DNA of 6,216 bases from an uncultured Actinomyces sp. (GTDB lineage: Bacteria; Actinomycetota; Actinomycetes; Actinomycetales; Actinomycetaceae), in NCBI GenBank assembly GCA_938040725.1, contig CALHZX010000144.1:1-6216 (forward strand). Reading direction: 5' to 3'. Made by a program: the position numbers and the translations under genes. The notes beneath the pieces are model-generated. The model did not search any database and was not told the DNA's origin. It worked only from the letters and a program-made list of their open reading frames with translations. Shown here piece after piece: positions 1 through 5,888 of the stretch; the stretch's first letter is position 1, and every line of letters starts with the position of its first letter.

Positions 1-991
1 CGTAGCGGTTGACGAGGGAGGTCAGCGCGGTGCGGAAGCCCTCCTCGTGCATGCCGCCTTCGGTGGTGTTGATGGTGTTGGCGAAGGTGTGGACGGACGA
101 GGAGTAGGCGGTGGTCCACTGCATGGCGATTTCCACGCTCATGGTGCCTTCGTCGTTTTCTGCTTCGAAGTCGATGATCTCGTTGTTGATCGTGTCGGAC
201 TTCTTCGCGGAGTCGAGGTATTCGACGTAGTCGCGCAGGCCGTGCTCGTAGCAGTAGGTGACGGTGCGGTGGCCCTTGGTCTTCTTGTCCGAGGCCTCTT
301 CGCCGCCGGCGATCTCGTCGCCTTCGTCGGTGGCGAATTCGCGCTCGTCGGTTAGGGTGATGCGCAGGCCCTTGTTGAGGAAGGCCATCTGCTGGAAGCG
401 CTGGCGCAGGGTTTCGAAGTCGAATTCGACGGTTTCGAAGATTTCGGGGTCCGGGTAGAAGACCTGCGTGGTGCCGGTTTCGTCGGTTGCTTCGCCGCGT
501 TCGAGGGGGGTGATGGGGGTGCCGCCGTTTGCGAACGACATGCGCCACACGTAGCCCTGGCGGCGAATTTCGGTGTTGACGCGGGTGGAGAGGGCGTTGA
601 CGACGGAGATGCCGACGCCGTGCAGGCCGCCGGAGACGGCGTATCCGCCACCGCCGAACTTGCCACCGGCGTGGAGGATCGTCATGACGACCTCGACGGT
701 GGGCTTGTGCTCGGTGGGGTGCTCGTCGACGGGGATGCCTCGACCGTTGTCGACGACCTTGATGCCGCCGTCTGCCTGGATCGTGACCTCGATGTGGTCG
801 GCGTAGCCGGCCAGGGCTTCGTCGACGGAGTTGTCGACGACCTCGTACACCAGGTGGTGCAGGCCGCGTTCGCCGGTGGATCCGATGTACATGCCCGGGC
901 GCTTGCGGACGGCTTCCAGGCCCTCGAGGACGGTGATGTCCGATGCGCCGTAGGACTGTTCGCCTTCGGCGGTCTTCTCGTTGTCAGCCAC
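1..991 (-). CDS. gyrB: DNA gyrase subunit B, N-terminal 330 residues (partial, runs off the left edge)
   Basis: GyrB is the ATPase subunit of the A2B2 type IIA topoisomerase that introduces negative supercoils ahead of the fork. The visible part is the GHKL ATPase domain and the start of the transducer domain. The N-box EVVDNSVDEALAG starts at residue 50 (E50 matches the catalytic Glu42 of E. coli, N54 the Mg-binding Asn46). DNGRGIP is at 81-87, HAGGKF with Lys111 at 108-113, and the ATP-lid SGGLHGVG at 120-127. R144 matches coumarin-contact Arg136. An acidic/lysine-rich stretch at about 222-240 looks like a surface insertion. The start is GTG at 991: an in-frame TAA lies upstream at 1027-1025 with no other usual start between, and a purine-rich GAGGGGAG precedes it as a ribosome site. 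The transducer lysine loop, TOPRIM and C-terminal domains lie outside the window. gyrA would be expected further left. Identification is essentially certain. Confidence 0.98.
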   Translation of the reverse strand, partial: MADNEKTAEGEQSYGASDITVLEGLEAVRKRPGMYIGSTGERGLHHLVYEVVDNSVDEALAGYADHIEVTIQADGGIKVVDNGRGIPVDEHPTEHKPTVEVVMTILHAGGKFGGGGYAVSGGLHGVGISVVNALSTRVNTEIRRQGYVWRMSFANGGTPITPLERGEATDETGTTQVFYPDPEIFETVEFDFETLRQRFQQMAFLNKGLRITLTDEREFATDEGDEIAGGEEASDKKTKGHRTVTYCYEHGLRDYVEYLDSAKKSDTINNEIIDFEAENDEGTMSVEIAMQWTTAYSSSVHTFANTINTTEGGMHEEGFRTALTSLVNRY

Positions 992-1029
992 GTGGCTCCC
1001 CTCGCAGTGCGCGAAAATAGATGTTTAAC

Positions 1030-1042
1030 CTTATAGATTCTA
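1030..1042 (-). promoter_or_regulatory. Possible -10 elements for gyrB
   Basis: On the minus strand two -10-like hexamers, TAGAAT (1042-1037) and TATAAG (1035-1030), lie 39-51 bases upstream of the gyrB GTG in an AT-rich patch that stands out in this GC-rich sequence. Neither has a convincing -35 hexamer at 16-18 bp, so this is only a candidate promoter region. A promoter somewhere here is expected, because a stem-loop cluster separates gyrB from the gene upstream. Confidence 0.35.
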
Positions 1043-1122
1043 CCAAAAGTGGCTCTTGTTCCCGGGATTGACAGGCTCGGAGGGTTACTTTACAAACTGT
1101 GTGATTGCAACGAAAACTCGAC

Positions 1123-1136
1123 TGTGATGAGTCACA
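1123..1136. promoter_or_regulatory. CRP-like inverted repeat TGTGA-N4-TCACA upstream of gyrB
   Basis: A perfect 5-bp inverted repeat, TGTGA TGAG TCACA, is centred about 138 bp upstream of the gyrB start. The arms equal the half-sites of CRP/GlxR-type regulators, but those normally have a 6-bp spacer, and this one has 4. It could be an operator for another dimeric regulator or a chance palindrome. No regulator is encoded in the window. Confidence 0.3.
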
Positions 1137-1165
1137 TGCCGATTGTGGCTGCGGCTGGGATACAC

Positions 1166-1197
1166 GGGGCCGCCCTCCCGGCTGGGAGGTCGGCCCC
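1166..1197 (-). terminator. Strong GC-rich stem-loop between the membrane-protein gene and gyrB
   Basis: The arms 1166-1179 and 1184-1197 form a 14-position stem (one mismatch, 1173/1190) closed by a 4-base loop. It lies 94 bases past the stop of the gene ending at 1291 and 175 bases before gyrB. There is no T-tract on either strand, as is common for actinobacterial terminators. A bidirectional or Rho-assisted terminator, or a processing hairpin, are the alternatives. Confidence 0.6.
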
Positions 1198-1209
1198 GGT
1201 GCGTGCGTT

Positions 1210-1251
1210 CAGGCGGAGCAACCGCCTGCGTTGCGGTCACCGCCGCAGCGC
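1210..1251 (-). terminator. Two adjacent stem-loops downstream of the membrane-protein gene
   Basis: A perfect 7-bp stem (1210-1216 with 1222-1228, 5-base loop) abuts a second stem of 9 positions (1228-1236 with 1243-1251, 6-base loop). The second has one G-T wobble on the plus strand, which becomes an A-C mismatch on the minus strand. They share base 1228, so they may stack or compete. They begin 39 bases after the stop at 1291 and precede the larger hairpin at 1166-1197. Together they look like a compound 3' end; none is followed by a T-run. Confidence 0.45.
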
Positions 1252-1290
1252 GGCGTGTGCCTGTTGAAACAGGCCTGAGAGGGGATCAGA

Positions 1291-2238
1291 TTACTTCGGA
1301 TCCCACGAGTAGGACGGGATATCATTGTCTGTATCGAACAGGTCAAGGCCGTAGACGACGACGGTCTGCGTGGTGCTCTTGAGCTTATAGCCGAGCACGA
1401 CCGTCTTGGTCTCACCCACGTTGATTTGCGACAACAATTCCTGGGGGTCATAGCCCGGAAGATCTTTCTTAATGAATGTCGCGGATTCCAGGATCTTATC
1501 GTCTTGGAACAGCATGGGCAGGGTGATCAGAGGATCTATTTCCTCGTCCTTGTAGCTTTTGTTAGTGACGGTGTACGTGACGACCACAGTCTGGTCGCCG
1601 TCGTCATCTTTGGGGCCCAACTCAATGTTCTTGCTCTCGACATGGATGGCGCCACCGGCGAGGTCGGCGACATAGTGGTCTTGGGATCCGCTGTTCCCCT
1701 TCGACGAGCTCGAACCCTTGTTCCCCTTCGACGAGCTCGAACCCTTATTACCGTTCGGCGATCCCGAACCCGAATCGCTCGTGGAGGACGAGGAGGGGTC
1801 CGAGGAGGGGTCCGACGCACTGTTTGAACCGGAGCCGAGCAAGCCCCAGACGACGAGGCCGCCGATCATGAGGAGGACGACGACGCCCGCGACGACGCCG
1901 ACGATGAGGGGGGTCTTCGACTTCTGCTGGGGAGCGCCCATCGGCGACATCCCAGGCTGCCCATAGCCCTGCGGGTAGCCGCCCTGGTTCTGCATACCGT
2001 AGGCGTTGCCACCTTGGCCACTGTAGGGATTTGCGTTGCTCTGGCCGCCGTAGGGAACGGACGTGCTCTGCCCGCCATAGGGGTTCTGCGTGTTTGCAGC
2101 GCCGTACGGGTTGGATGCGTCCTGCCCGTAGCCCTGCTGTTGGGGTTGCCCGCCGTAGGCACCCTGGCCGTAGCCCTGCTGCCCCTGGGGGTTGTTTCCC
2201 CACGCGTTACCGCCCTGTTGCGCGTACGGATTGCTCAT
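1291..2238 (-). CDS. Single-pass membrane protein with low-complexity cytoplasmic N-terminus and DUF5067-like extracytoplasmic domain
   Basis: This 315-residue protein has four parts. Residues 1-105 are rich in Gly, Gln, Asn, Tyr and Pro with degenerate repeats of the type NPYGGQS. Residues 109-135 are one hydrophobic transmembrane segment preceded by KSK. Residues 136-186 are a Ser/Gly/Asn/Lys linker with a 9-residue tandem repeat (NKGSSSSKG). Residues 187-315 form a beta-rich domain with VVVTYTVTNKS at 218-228 and FQDD at 244-247, reminiscent of DUF5067/DUF4352-type immunoglobulin-like domains of Gram-positive lipoproteins. That assignment is by eye. With no signal peptide, the N-terminus should be cytoplasmic and the C-terminal domain outside. 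The start is ATG 2238, with AGGAG five bases upstream. No function is known to me. It lies 103 bp after dciA on the same strand and may be an extra passenger in the origin operon or independently expressed. The ectodomain DNA looks less GC-rich than neighbouring genes. Confidence 0.85.
   Translation of the reverse strand: MSNPYAQQGGNAWGNNPQGQQGYGQGAYGGQPQQQGYGQDASNPYGAANTQNPYGGQSTSVPYGGQSNANPYSGQGGNAYGMQNQGGYPQGYGQPGMSPMGAPQQKSKTPLIVGVVAGVVVLLMIGGLVVWGLLGSGSNSASDPSSDPSSSSTSDSGSGSPNGNKGSSSSKGNKGSSSSKGNSGSQDHYVADLAGGAIHVESKNIELGPKDDDGDQTVVVTYTVTNKSYKDEEIDPLITLPMLFQDDKILESATFIKKDLPGYDPQELLSQINVGETKTVVLGYKLKSTTQTVVVYGLDLFDTDNDIPSYSWDPK
1694..1747. repeat. 27-bp direct tandem repeat within the linker of the membrane protein
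   Basis: Bases 1694-1720 and 1721-1747 are adjacent copies of the same 27-bp unit, differing only at the last base. On the minus strand they encode the duplicated Lys-Gly-Asn-Lys/Ser-tract segment of the linker (about residues 162-181). The unit is a multiple of three, so gain or loss of copies would keep the frame and change only linker length. The near-identity at DNA level implies a recent duplication or slippage. Confidence 0.9.
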
Positions 2239-2341
2239 TGTTACTCCTCGTCAAATTCGCACTAGTGTGCGGGATTCAGTTGAAGACTAACAAAATTCGT
2301 CCATGTGGGGGAGTCCCCCGCTCATTTTCTCGACTAGTGGC
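2239..2341 (-). other. 103-bp gap between dciA and the membrane-protein gene
   Basis: The gap holds two small inverted repeats. One is a GC hairpin at 2305-2321 (five G-C pairs, loop of three, extended by a wobble and one G-C pair). The other is CGCAC-N4-GTGCG at 2258-2271, close to the ribosome site AGGAG of the downstream gene. The first could be a weak terminator or attenuator of the dnaN-recF-dciA unit; it is followed by only a short ATTTTG on the minus strand. I find no clear -35/-10 pair, so whether the next gene is co-transcribed stays open. Confidence 0.45.
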
Positions 2342-3160
2342 CTACCCGTAGTCGGCTCGTGGGCCTCGGCCACGCACCACGTAGGGGCCTTTCTTCCACG
2401 ACGGGGCGACGGGCCCGAGGATGATGACCTGTTCGACGACGCCGGAGCCGACCTCTTCGGCGATGCGCCGTTCGATGGTGGGCAGGAGGAGCTGGAGCTG
2501 TTTCGCCCAGGCGGTGGAGTCGGTGCGCACGACGAGGCGGTGGCCTTCGAAGGTCTCGATACGCGTGTGGTCGGCGTTGCTGGGGCCCACGATGTCCCGC
2601 CATTTCGCCATGATCGAGCCCATTTTCGTGGGGGTGTCCCATTCGCGGACTTTGATTGTGCGCGCCAGGATCGCCCCCAGCGAGTTGGCCCGGCGGTAGC
2701 GCGGGCGCATGGCGGCCATGCCGGGGGCGCGGCTCCACGAGGCGCCGGTTCCTTCGAGGGCTTGACGCAGGGCCGCGAGGTCTCCCTCGGGGTCCTCCTC
2801 ATTCGACGAGGCCGGGGCCTCGATCCCATTGGCATGACGGTAGGCGGCGGCTCGGGCTGCGGCGCGCGCCTGGGCGTCGTCCTCACTGCCGGTGAGGCGG
2901 CCGAAGCCGTCGGTTTCGATGGCGGCGTATTCGCTGGTTCCGTCGAGGCTACGGCGGGGCCGTGTTTCGTCGAGGCCCCACGAAGGCAGGGTCGAGCGTG
3001 TATATCCGTGCGTGCGGGCGACGCTTTGAGCGCGTTCGAGGGCACGGACGACGAACTCGTCGGCTTCTTCGTCGGGGGCATCGCCGAAGCCCGCGAGCCC
3101 GGGCTCATCCAGGCCCGCGTCGGAGAAGTCGGCGTCGGACGGGTCGTCGCTTTCACTCAT
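2342..3160 (-). CDS. dciA: DciA family (DUF721) replicative helicase-associated protein
   Basis: DciA is the ancestral bacterial partner of the DnaB helicase, used at initiation by bacteria lacking DnaC or DnaI. The 272-residue product has the actinobacterial form. An acidic N-terminus (residues 1-37, D/E-rich) is followed by a variable Ala/Arg region (about 95-150). The DUF721 KH-like domain (about 160-255) includes W187-RDIVG, HTRIETFEGHRL (198-209), STAWAKQL (215-222) and GPVAPSW (249-255). The tail is the family-typical KGPYVVRGRGPRADYG, where most relatives end in GPRDTYG. The chosen start is ATG 3160, overlapping the recF stop by 8 bp (ATGAGTGA), with GGAG six bases upstream. A longer in-frame reading upstream would lie inside recF and is unlikely. 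The overlap implies translational coupling with recF. The family call is very secure; the helicase role comes from family knowledge. Confidence 0.94.
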   Translation of the reverse strand: MSESDDPSDADFSDAGLDEPGLAGFGDAPDEEADEFVVRALERAQSVARTHGYTRSTLPSWGLDETRPRRSLDGTSEYAAIETDGFGRLTGSEDDAQARAAARAAAYRHANGIEAPASSNEEDPEGDLAALRQALEGTGASWSRAPGMAAMRPRYRRANSLGAILARTIKVREWDTPTKMGSIMAKWRDIVGPSNADHTRIETFEGHRLVVRTDSTAWAKQLQLLLPTIERRIAEEVGSGVVEQVIILGPVAPSWKKGPYVVRGRGPRADYG

Positions 3161-4349
3161 CGTCGACTCCGTCGATGACGGTGCCGCGCTGCGGGTCAAG
3201 GCGCAGGTGCAGGGTGTGGTGGTCGAGAGAGGCGGGCAGGTCGCCGGCGACCGCGCAGGTGACGATGATTTGTTCGGCCTTGGAGGCGAGGGCGGCCAGG
3301 CCCTCACGGCGCGAGGAGTCGAGTTCGGCGAAGACGTCGTCGAGGATGAGGATCGGCGTGTCGCCGTCGTCGCTGAGGAGTTCGAAGGCGCCGAGGCGCA
3401 GGGCGAGGGCGACCGACCAGGATTCGCCGTGGGAGGCGTAGCCCTTGACGGGCATTGCGCCGAGGCTGAGGGTGAGGTCGTCGCGGTGTGCGCCGATGAG
3501 GTTGACGCCGCGTTCGGTTTCCTTCTCGCGCACGCTCCCCAGGGCGGCGAGCATGCGCTGCGTCTGTGCGTCGACGTCGGTGAGGTCGGCGCTGGCTGGG
3601 TTGTCGGGGTCTGTGCCGATGACGCGGTCGACCGAGGCGTCGAAGGCGAGGCGCAGGTGGCGCGGGGAGTCGGCCACGTCGTCGTAGGCGCGCGCGGCCG
3701 GCTCTTCCAGGCGCGACGCGATGGACGCGCGCGTGGCCGTGACGCGCGCGGACAGCGCGGCGAATTGCTGGTCCCAGATCTCGAGGGTCGACAGGTCGGG
3801 GGACTGGCCGCGGCGGATCGAGGCCTGGGCGGCCTTCATGAGCGCCGCGCGCTGGCGTGCGACCCGATCGAAGTCGGAGCGCACCGAGGCGTGGATAGGA
3901 GAGAGCTGCGTGGCCAGGTCATCCAGGAAGGAGCGGCGCACCGACGGGTCGCCGCGTACGAGGGACAGATCCTCGGGCGCGAATACGACCGTGCGCACGA
4001 TGCCGAGAATCTCGCGGGGTTTGACCTGCGCGCGGTTGATGCGCGCGCGGTTGGCCTTGCCGCGCACGATCTCCAGCTCGATGACCTGCTCGCGGCCGAA
4101 GGCCACGACCCGCGCGCGGATGACGGCGCCCCCCGGGGCGGCCTCGGCCTCGTCGAGGGGGATGCGCACGAGCGCGCCCTCCGCGCCGACCCTGTGCGAC
4201 GAGAACGTGGACAGGTAGGCGAGCGCCTCGACGAGGTTTGTCTTACCCTGGCCGTTCGCGCCTACGAGGACCGTGGGGCCCTCGGGCAGCTCGACGACCC
4301 CGTGCTTCCAGGAGCGGAAGTCGTCGAGGGCCAGGTGGGAGACGCGCAC
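3153..4349 (-). CDS. recF: DNA replication and repair protein RecF
   Basis: RecF is an SMC/ABC-like ATPase that binds gapped DNA and, with RecO and RecR, helps load RecA at stalled forks. The 398-residue product has all core motifs: Walker A GANGQGKT at 30-37 with Lys36, the actinobacterial signature region YASHGESWS at 304-312 (SQGQQR in E. coli-type RecF), and Walker B ILILDDVFAELD at 333-344 with Asp337 and Asp338. APEDLSLVRGDPSVRR at 124-139 is the usual RecF motif preceding the arm. Length is normal. The GTG start at 4349 is one base after the dnaN stop (TGA C GTG). No Shine-Dalgarno-like purine run precedes it, so translation probably depends on ribosomes finishing dnaN. The 3' end overlaps dciA by 8 bp. 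A long open frame on the opposite strand is a GC-skew shadow. Confidence 0.98.
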   Translation of the reverse strand: MRVSHLALDDFRSWKHGVVELPEGPTVLVGANGQGKTNLVEALAYLSTFSSHRVGAEGALVRIPLDEAEAAPGGAVIRARVVAFGREQVIELEIVRGKANRARINRAQVKPREILGIVRTVVFAPEDLSLVRGDPSVRRSFLDDLATQLSPIHASVRSDFDRVARQRAALMKAAQASIRRGQSPDLSTLEIWDQQFAALSARVTATRASIASRLEEPAARAYDDVADSPRHLRLAFDASVDRVIGTDPDNPASADLTDVDAQTQRMLAALGSVREKETERGVNLIGAHRDDLTLSLGAMPVKGYASHGESWSVALALRLGAFELLSDDGDTPILILDDVFAELDSSRREGLAALASKAEQIIVTCAVAGDLPASLDHHTLHLRLDPQRGTVIDGVDDE

Positions 4350-4350
4350 G

Positions 4351-5487
4351 TCAGATGCCGAAGCGGATGGGCATCAGCAGGTAGCGGAACTGCGTGATCT
4401 CGCCCTCGTCGGCCTTCTTCTGGCCGGTGATGACGGCCGGCTTCGTGGGGTGGGTGAAGCCGAAGCGCACGTAGTCGGTGTCCAGGACCTGCAGGCCGTC
4501 GATGAGGAACTGCGGGTTGAACGCGGTCGAAATGTCGTCGCCGTGCAGGGTCGCCTCGATGGCCTCGGAGGCCTGGGCGTTGTCGCCCTGACCGGCCTCG
4601 AGGACCAGCTGGCCCTCGGTGAAGGCCAGGCGCACGGAGGTCTTGCGCTCGGCGACGAGCGACATACGCTTGACGGCCTCGAGCAGCGCGTGGCGGTCGA
4701 CGACGGCCTGGATCGGCGTGGTCTCGGGGAAGAGGCGACGCACGGCCGGGTAGTCGCCGTCCATGAGGGTCGAGGTGGTGCGGCGTCCCTGGGCGGTAAA
4801 GCCGATGAGGGACGAGGTGCCGGGCTGGGATTCGCCGGACAGGCCGACCTCGACCTTGGCGCCCGAGGTCATGGACTTGGCGACGTCCTGGAGGATGCGG
4901 GCCTTGACCAGGGCGACCTCTTCGATGGAGGTGTCGGTGGGCTCCCAATCCAGCTCACGCATGGCCAGGCGGTAGCGGTCGGTGGCCAGCAGTGTGATCG
5001 CCGGGCCGTTGATCTCGATGCGCACGCCGGTCAGCAGGGGCAGGGTGTCGTCGCGTGACGCGGCGATGGACACCTGGGAGACGGCCTGGGAGAGCGTGGA
5101 GGAGTCGATCGCGCCGATGCCCGTGGGCTGCGCGGGCAGCAGCGGGTACTCGTCGAGGGGCATGACGGCGAGCGTGAAGTGGGAGGATCCGCAGACCAGG
5201 TTCACTTTCTGGCCGTCGAGCTCGACGGAGACGGGCTTGGGGGGCAGCGACTTGGAGATGTCGGCCAGGAGACGTCCGGAGACCAGGACCTCGCCGGCCT
5301 CGTCGACGGTAGCGGGAATGTGTGAATTCGCCGAGACCTCGTAGTCGAAGGAGGACAGGGTCAGCTCGTCGCCCTCAGCCTTGATGCGCACGCCGGCCAG
5401 GATCGGCGAGGCCGGACGCACCGGGAGCGCGCGGGCGGTCCACGACACGGCTTCGGCCAGAACATCGCGGGCGACGGTGAACTTCAT
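4351..5487 (-). CDS. dnaN: DNA polymerase III beta subunit (sliding clamp)
   Basis: DnaN is the ring-shaped dimer that tethers DNA polymerase III and many repair enzymes to DNA. The 378-residue protein has the family length, matching three clamp domains of about 125 residues each. It starts MKFTVARDVLAEAV, contains ATDRYRLA in the middle domain and ends with YLLMPIRFGI. The MPIR motif at 372-375 lines the peptide-binding cleft used by clamp-binding partners. The start is ATG 5487, preceded by GGAGG with a 5-base spacer, the strongest ribosome site in the window. The frame stays open upstream to 5700, but that extension lies in the origin and does not resemble DnaN. It is the first gene of the dnaN-recF-dciA unit, and a DnaA-box-like site lies 38-46 bases before its start. 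Confidence 0.98.
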   Translation of the reverse strand: MKFTVARDVLAEAVSWTARALPVRPASPILAGVRIKAEGDELTLSSFDYEVSANSHIPATVDEAGEVLVSGRLLADISKSLPPKPVSVELDGQKVNLVCGSSHFTLAVMPLDEYPLLPAQPTGIGAIDSSTLSQAVSQVSIAASRDDTLPLLTGVRIEINGPAITLLATDRYRLAMRELDWEPTDTSIEEVALVKARILQDVAKSMTSGAKVEVGLSGESQPGTSSLIGFTAQGRRTTSTLMDGDYPAVRRLFPETTPIQAVVDRHALLEAVKRMSLVAERKTSVRLAFTEGQLVLEAGQGDNAQASEAIEATLHGDDISTAFNPQFLIDGLQVLDTDYVRFGFTHPTKPAVITGQKKADEGEITQFRYLLMPIRFGI

Positions 5488-5524
5488 AGCTGCCTCCAAA
5501 ACACAAAACGGATCGAACACTACT

Positions 5525-5533
5525 TTACCCACA
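5525..5533 (+). promoter_or_regulatory. DnaA box TTACCCACA near the dnaN start
   Basis: One mismatch to TTATCCACA. It lies 38-46 bases upstream of the dnaN ATG and overlaps an inverted repeat (CCCAC 5528-5532 with GTGGG 5545-5549, enclosing the palindrome GTGCGCAC 5537-5544). Its position suggests that bound DnaA could affect dnaN transcription. Confidence 0.6.
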
Positions 5534-5649
5534 AGTGTGCGCACGTGGGGCAGGAAATTCGCTTCGGGGCCACTCTCGCGTCGCGTCGTCGGCGCTGTTG
5601 CTGTACGGAGGCCTGTGAAAAAATCTTTGTCATGTGACTGTCCCTCCAT

Positions 5650-5686
5650 CATAAGGGTTGTGAGTTCTGTGGAAAACTCCCTTATG
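5650..5686. repeat. Inverted repeat CATAAGGG-N21-CCCTTATG
   Basis: Perfect 8-bp arms at 5650-5657 and 5679-5686 enclose 21 bases that include a DnaA box. A shorter AGTT/AACT pair (5663-5666 with 5675-5678) lies inside. It could be an operator, a cruciform-prone element in the origin, or chance. Confidence 0.55.
5668..5676 (-). promoter_or_regulatory. DnaA box TTTTCCACA inside an inverted repeat
   Basis: One mismatch to TTATCCACA when read on the minus strand. It sits between the 8-bp arms CATAAGGG (5650-5657) and CCCTTATG (5679-5686). Confidence 0.65.
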
Positions 5687-5803
5687 TGGCGGAATTTCAA
5701 TCAAATCTCTGTGCTGTTATTCTGGGACGAGGCTGTGGATTCGTCACGAGCGCCTGTGCACGAAGCAAATGACAACTTTTTGAGATCCACAGGAGGGCCC
5801 TTT

Positions 5804-5812
5804 TTCTCCACA
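5804..5812 (+). promoter_or_regulatory. DnaA box TTCTCCACA
   Basis: One mismatch to TTATCCACA. It lies exactly 21 bp from the weaker box AGATCCACA at 5783-5791 in the same orientation. Confidence 0.65.
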
Positions 5813-5836
5813 GCTCGAGCCCGTTCGTGCACCGCC

Positions 5837-5845
5837 TGTGCACAA
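5837..5845 (-). promoter_or_regulatory. DnaA box TTGTGCACA
   Basis: One mismatch to the actinobacterial consensus TTGTCCACA. The core TGTGCACA is a perfect palindrome, so a similar site also reads on the plus strand. It is the box nearest to the dnaA 3' end. Confidence 0.55.
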
Positions 5846-5862
5846 CTCCTGTGAATTGAGCA

Positions 5863-5888
5863 CGGGCGCCGACTTTCGTCAGCGCCCG
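5863..5888 (-). terminator. dnaA terminator hairpin with GAAA tetraloop
   Basis: It begins 9 bases after the dnaA stop. A 7-bp GC stem (5863-5869 with 5882-5888), one mismatch and a 3-bp GAC/GTC stem (5871-5873 with 5878-5880) are closed on the minus strand by GAAA, a very stable tetraloop. No T-run follows. It probably ends dnaA transcription before the DnaA boxes. Confidence 0.7.

Larger units (their letters stand above)
992..1290. other. Intergenic region between the membrane-protein gene and gyrB
   Basis: This 299-bp span has no convincing coding sequence. From right to left (direction of transcription) it holds three stem-loops (1251-1166), a TGTGA-N4-TCACA palindrome (1136-1123), an AT-richer stretch with -10-like hexamers (1042-1030) and the gyrB ribosome site. 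The short open frames crossing it on the plus strand have no ribosome site or recognisable product. The layout suggests that gyrB is transcribed from its own promoter, not only by read-through from dnaN-recF-dciA. Confidence 0.7.

Noticed and set aside
1049..1382. Small plus-strand open frames across the intergenic region before gyrB
   Set aside because: No ribosome site, no recognisable product, and they run through the stem-loops and into the antisense of the membrane-protein gene.
2305..2321. GC hairpin as a definite terminator of the dnaN-recF-dciA unit
   Set aside because: Only five solid G-C pairs plus a short extension, a 3-base loop and no T-run; kept only as a possible attenuator within the gap entry.
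2303..3178. 291-codon open frame on the plus strand opposite dciA
   Set aside because: DUF721 motifs on the minus strand explain this DNA; the plus-strand product has no recognisable features.
3207..4397. 396-codon open frame on the plus strand opposite recF
   Set aside because: recF on the minus strand is certain; long antisense frames are expected in GC-rich genes, and the composition (V/G/D/R-rich) is typical of such shadows.
5488..5700. In-frame 71-codon upstream extension of dnaN
   Set aside because: It lies in the oriC region, bears no resemblance to DnaN, and the ATG at 5487 has a strong GGAGG ribosome site and the family-typical MKFTV start.
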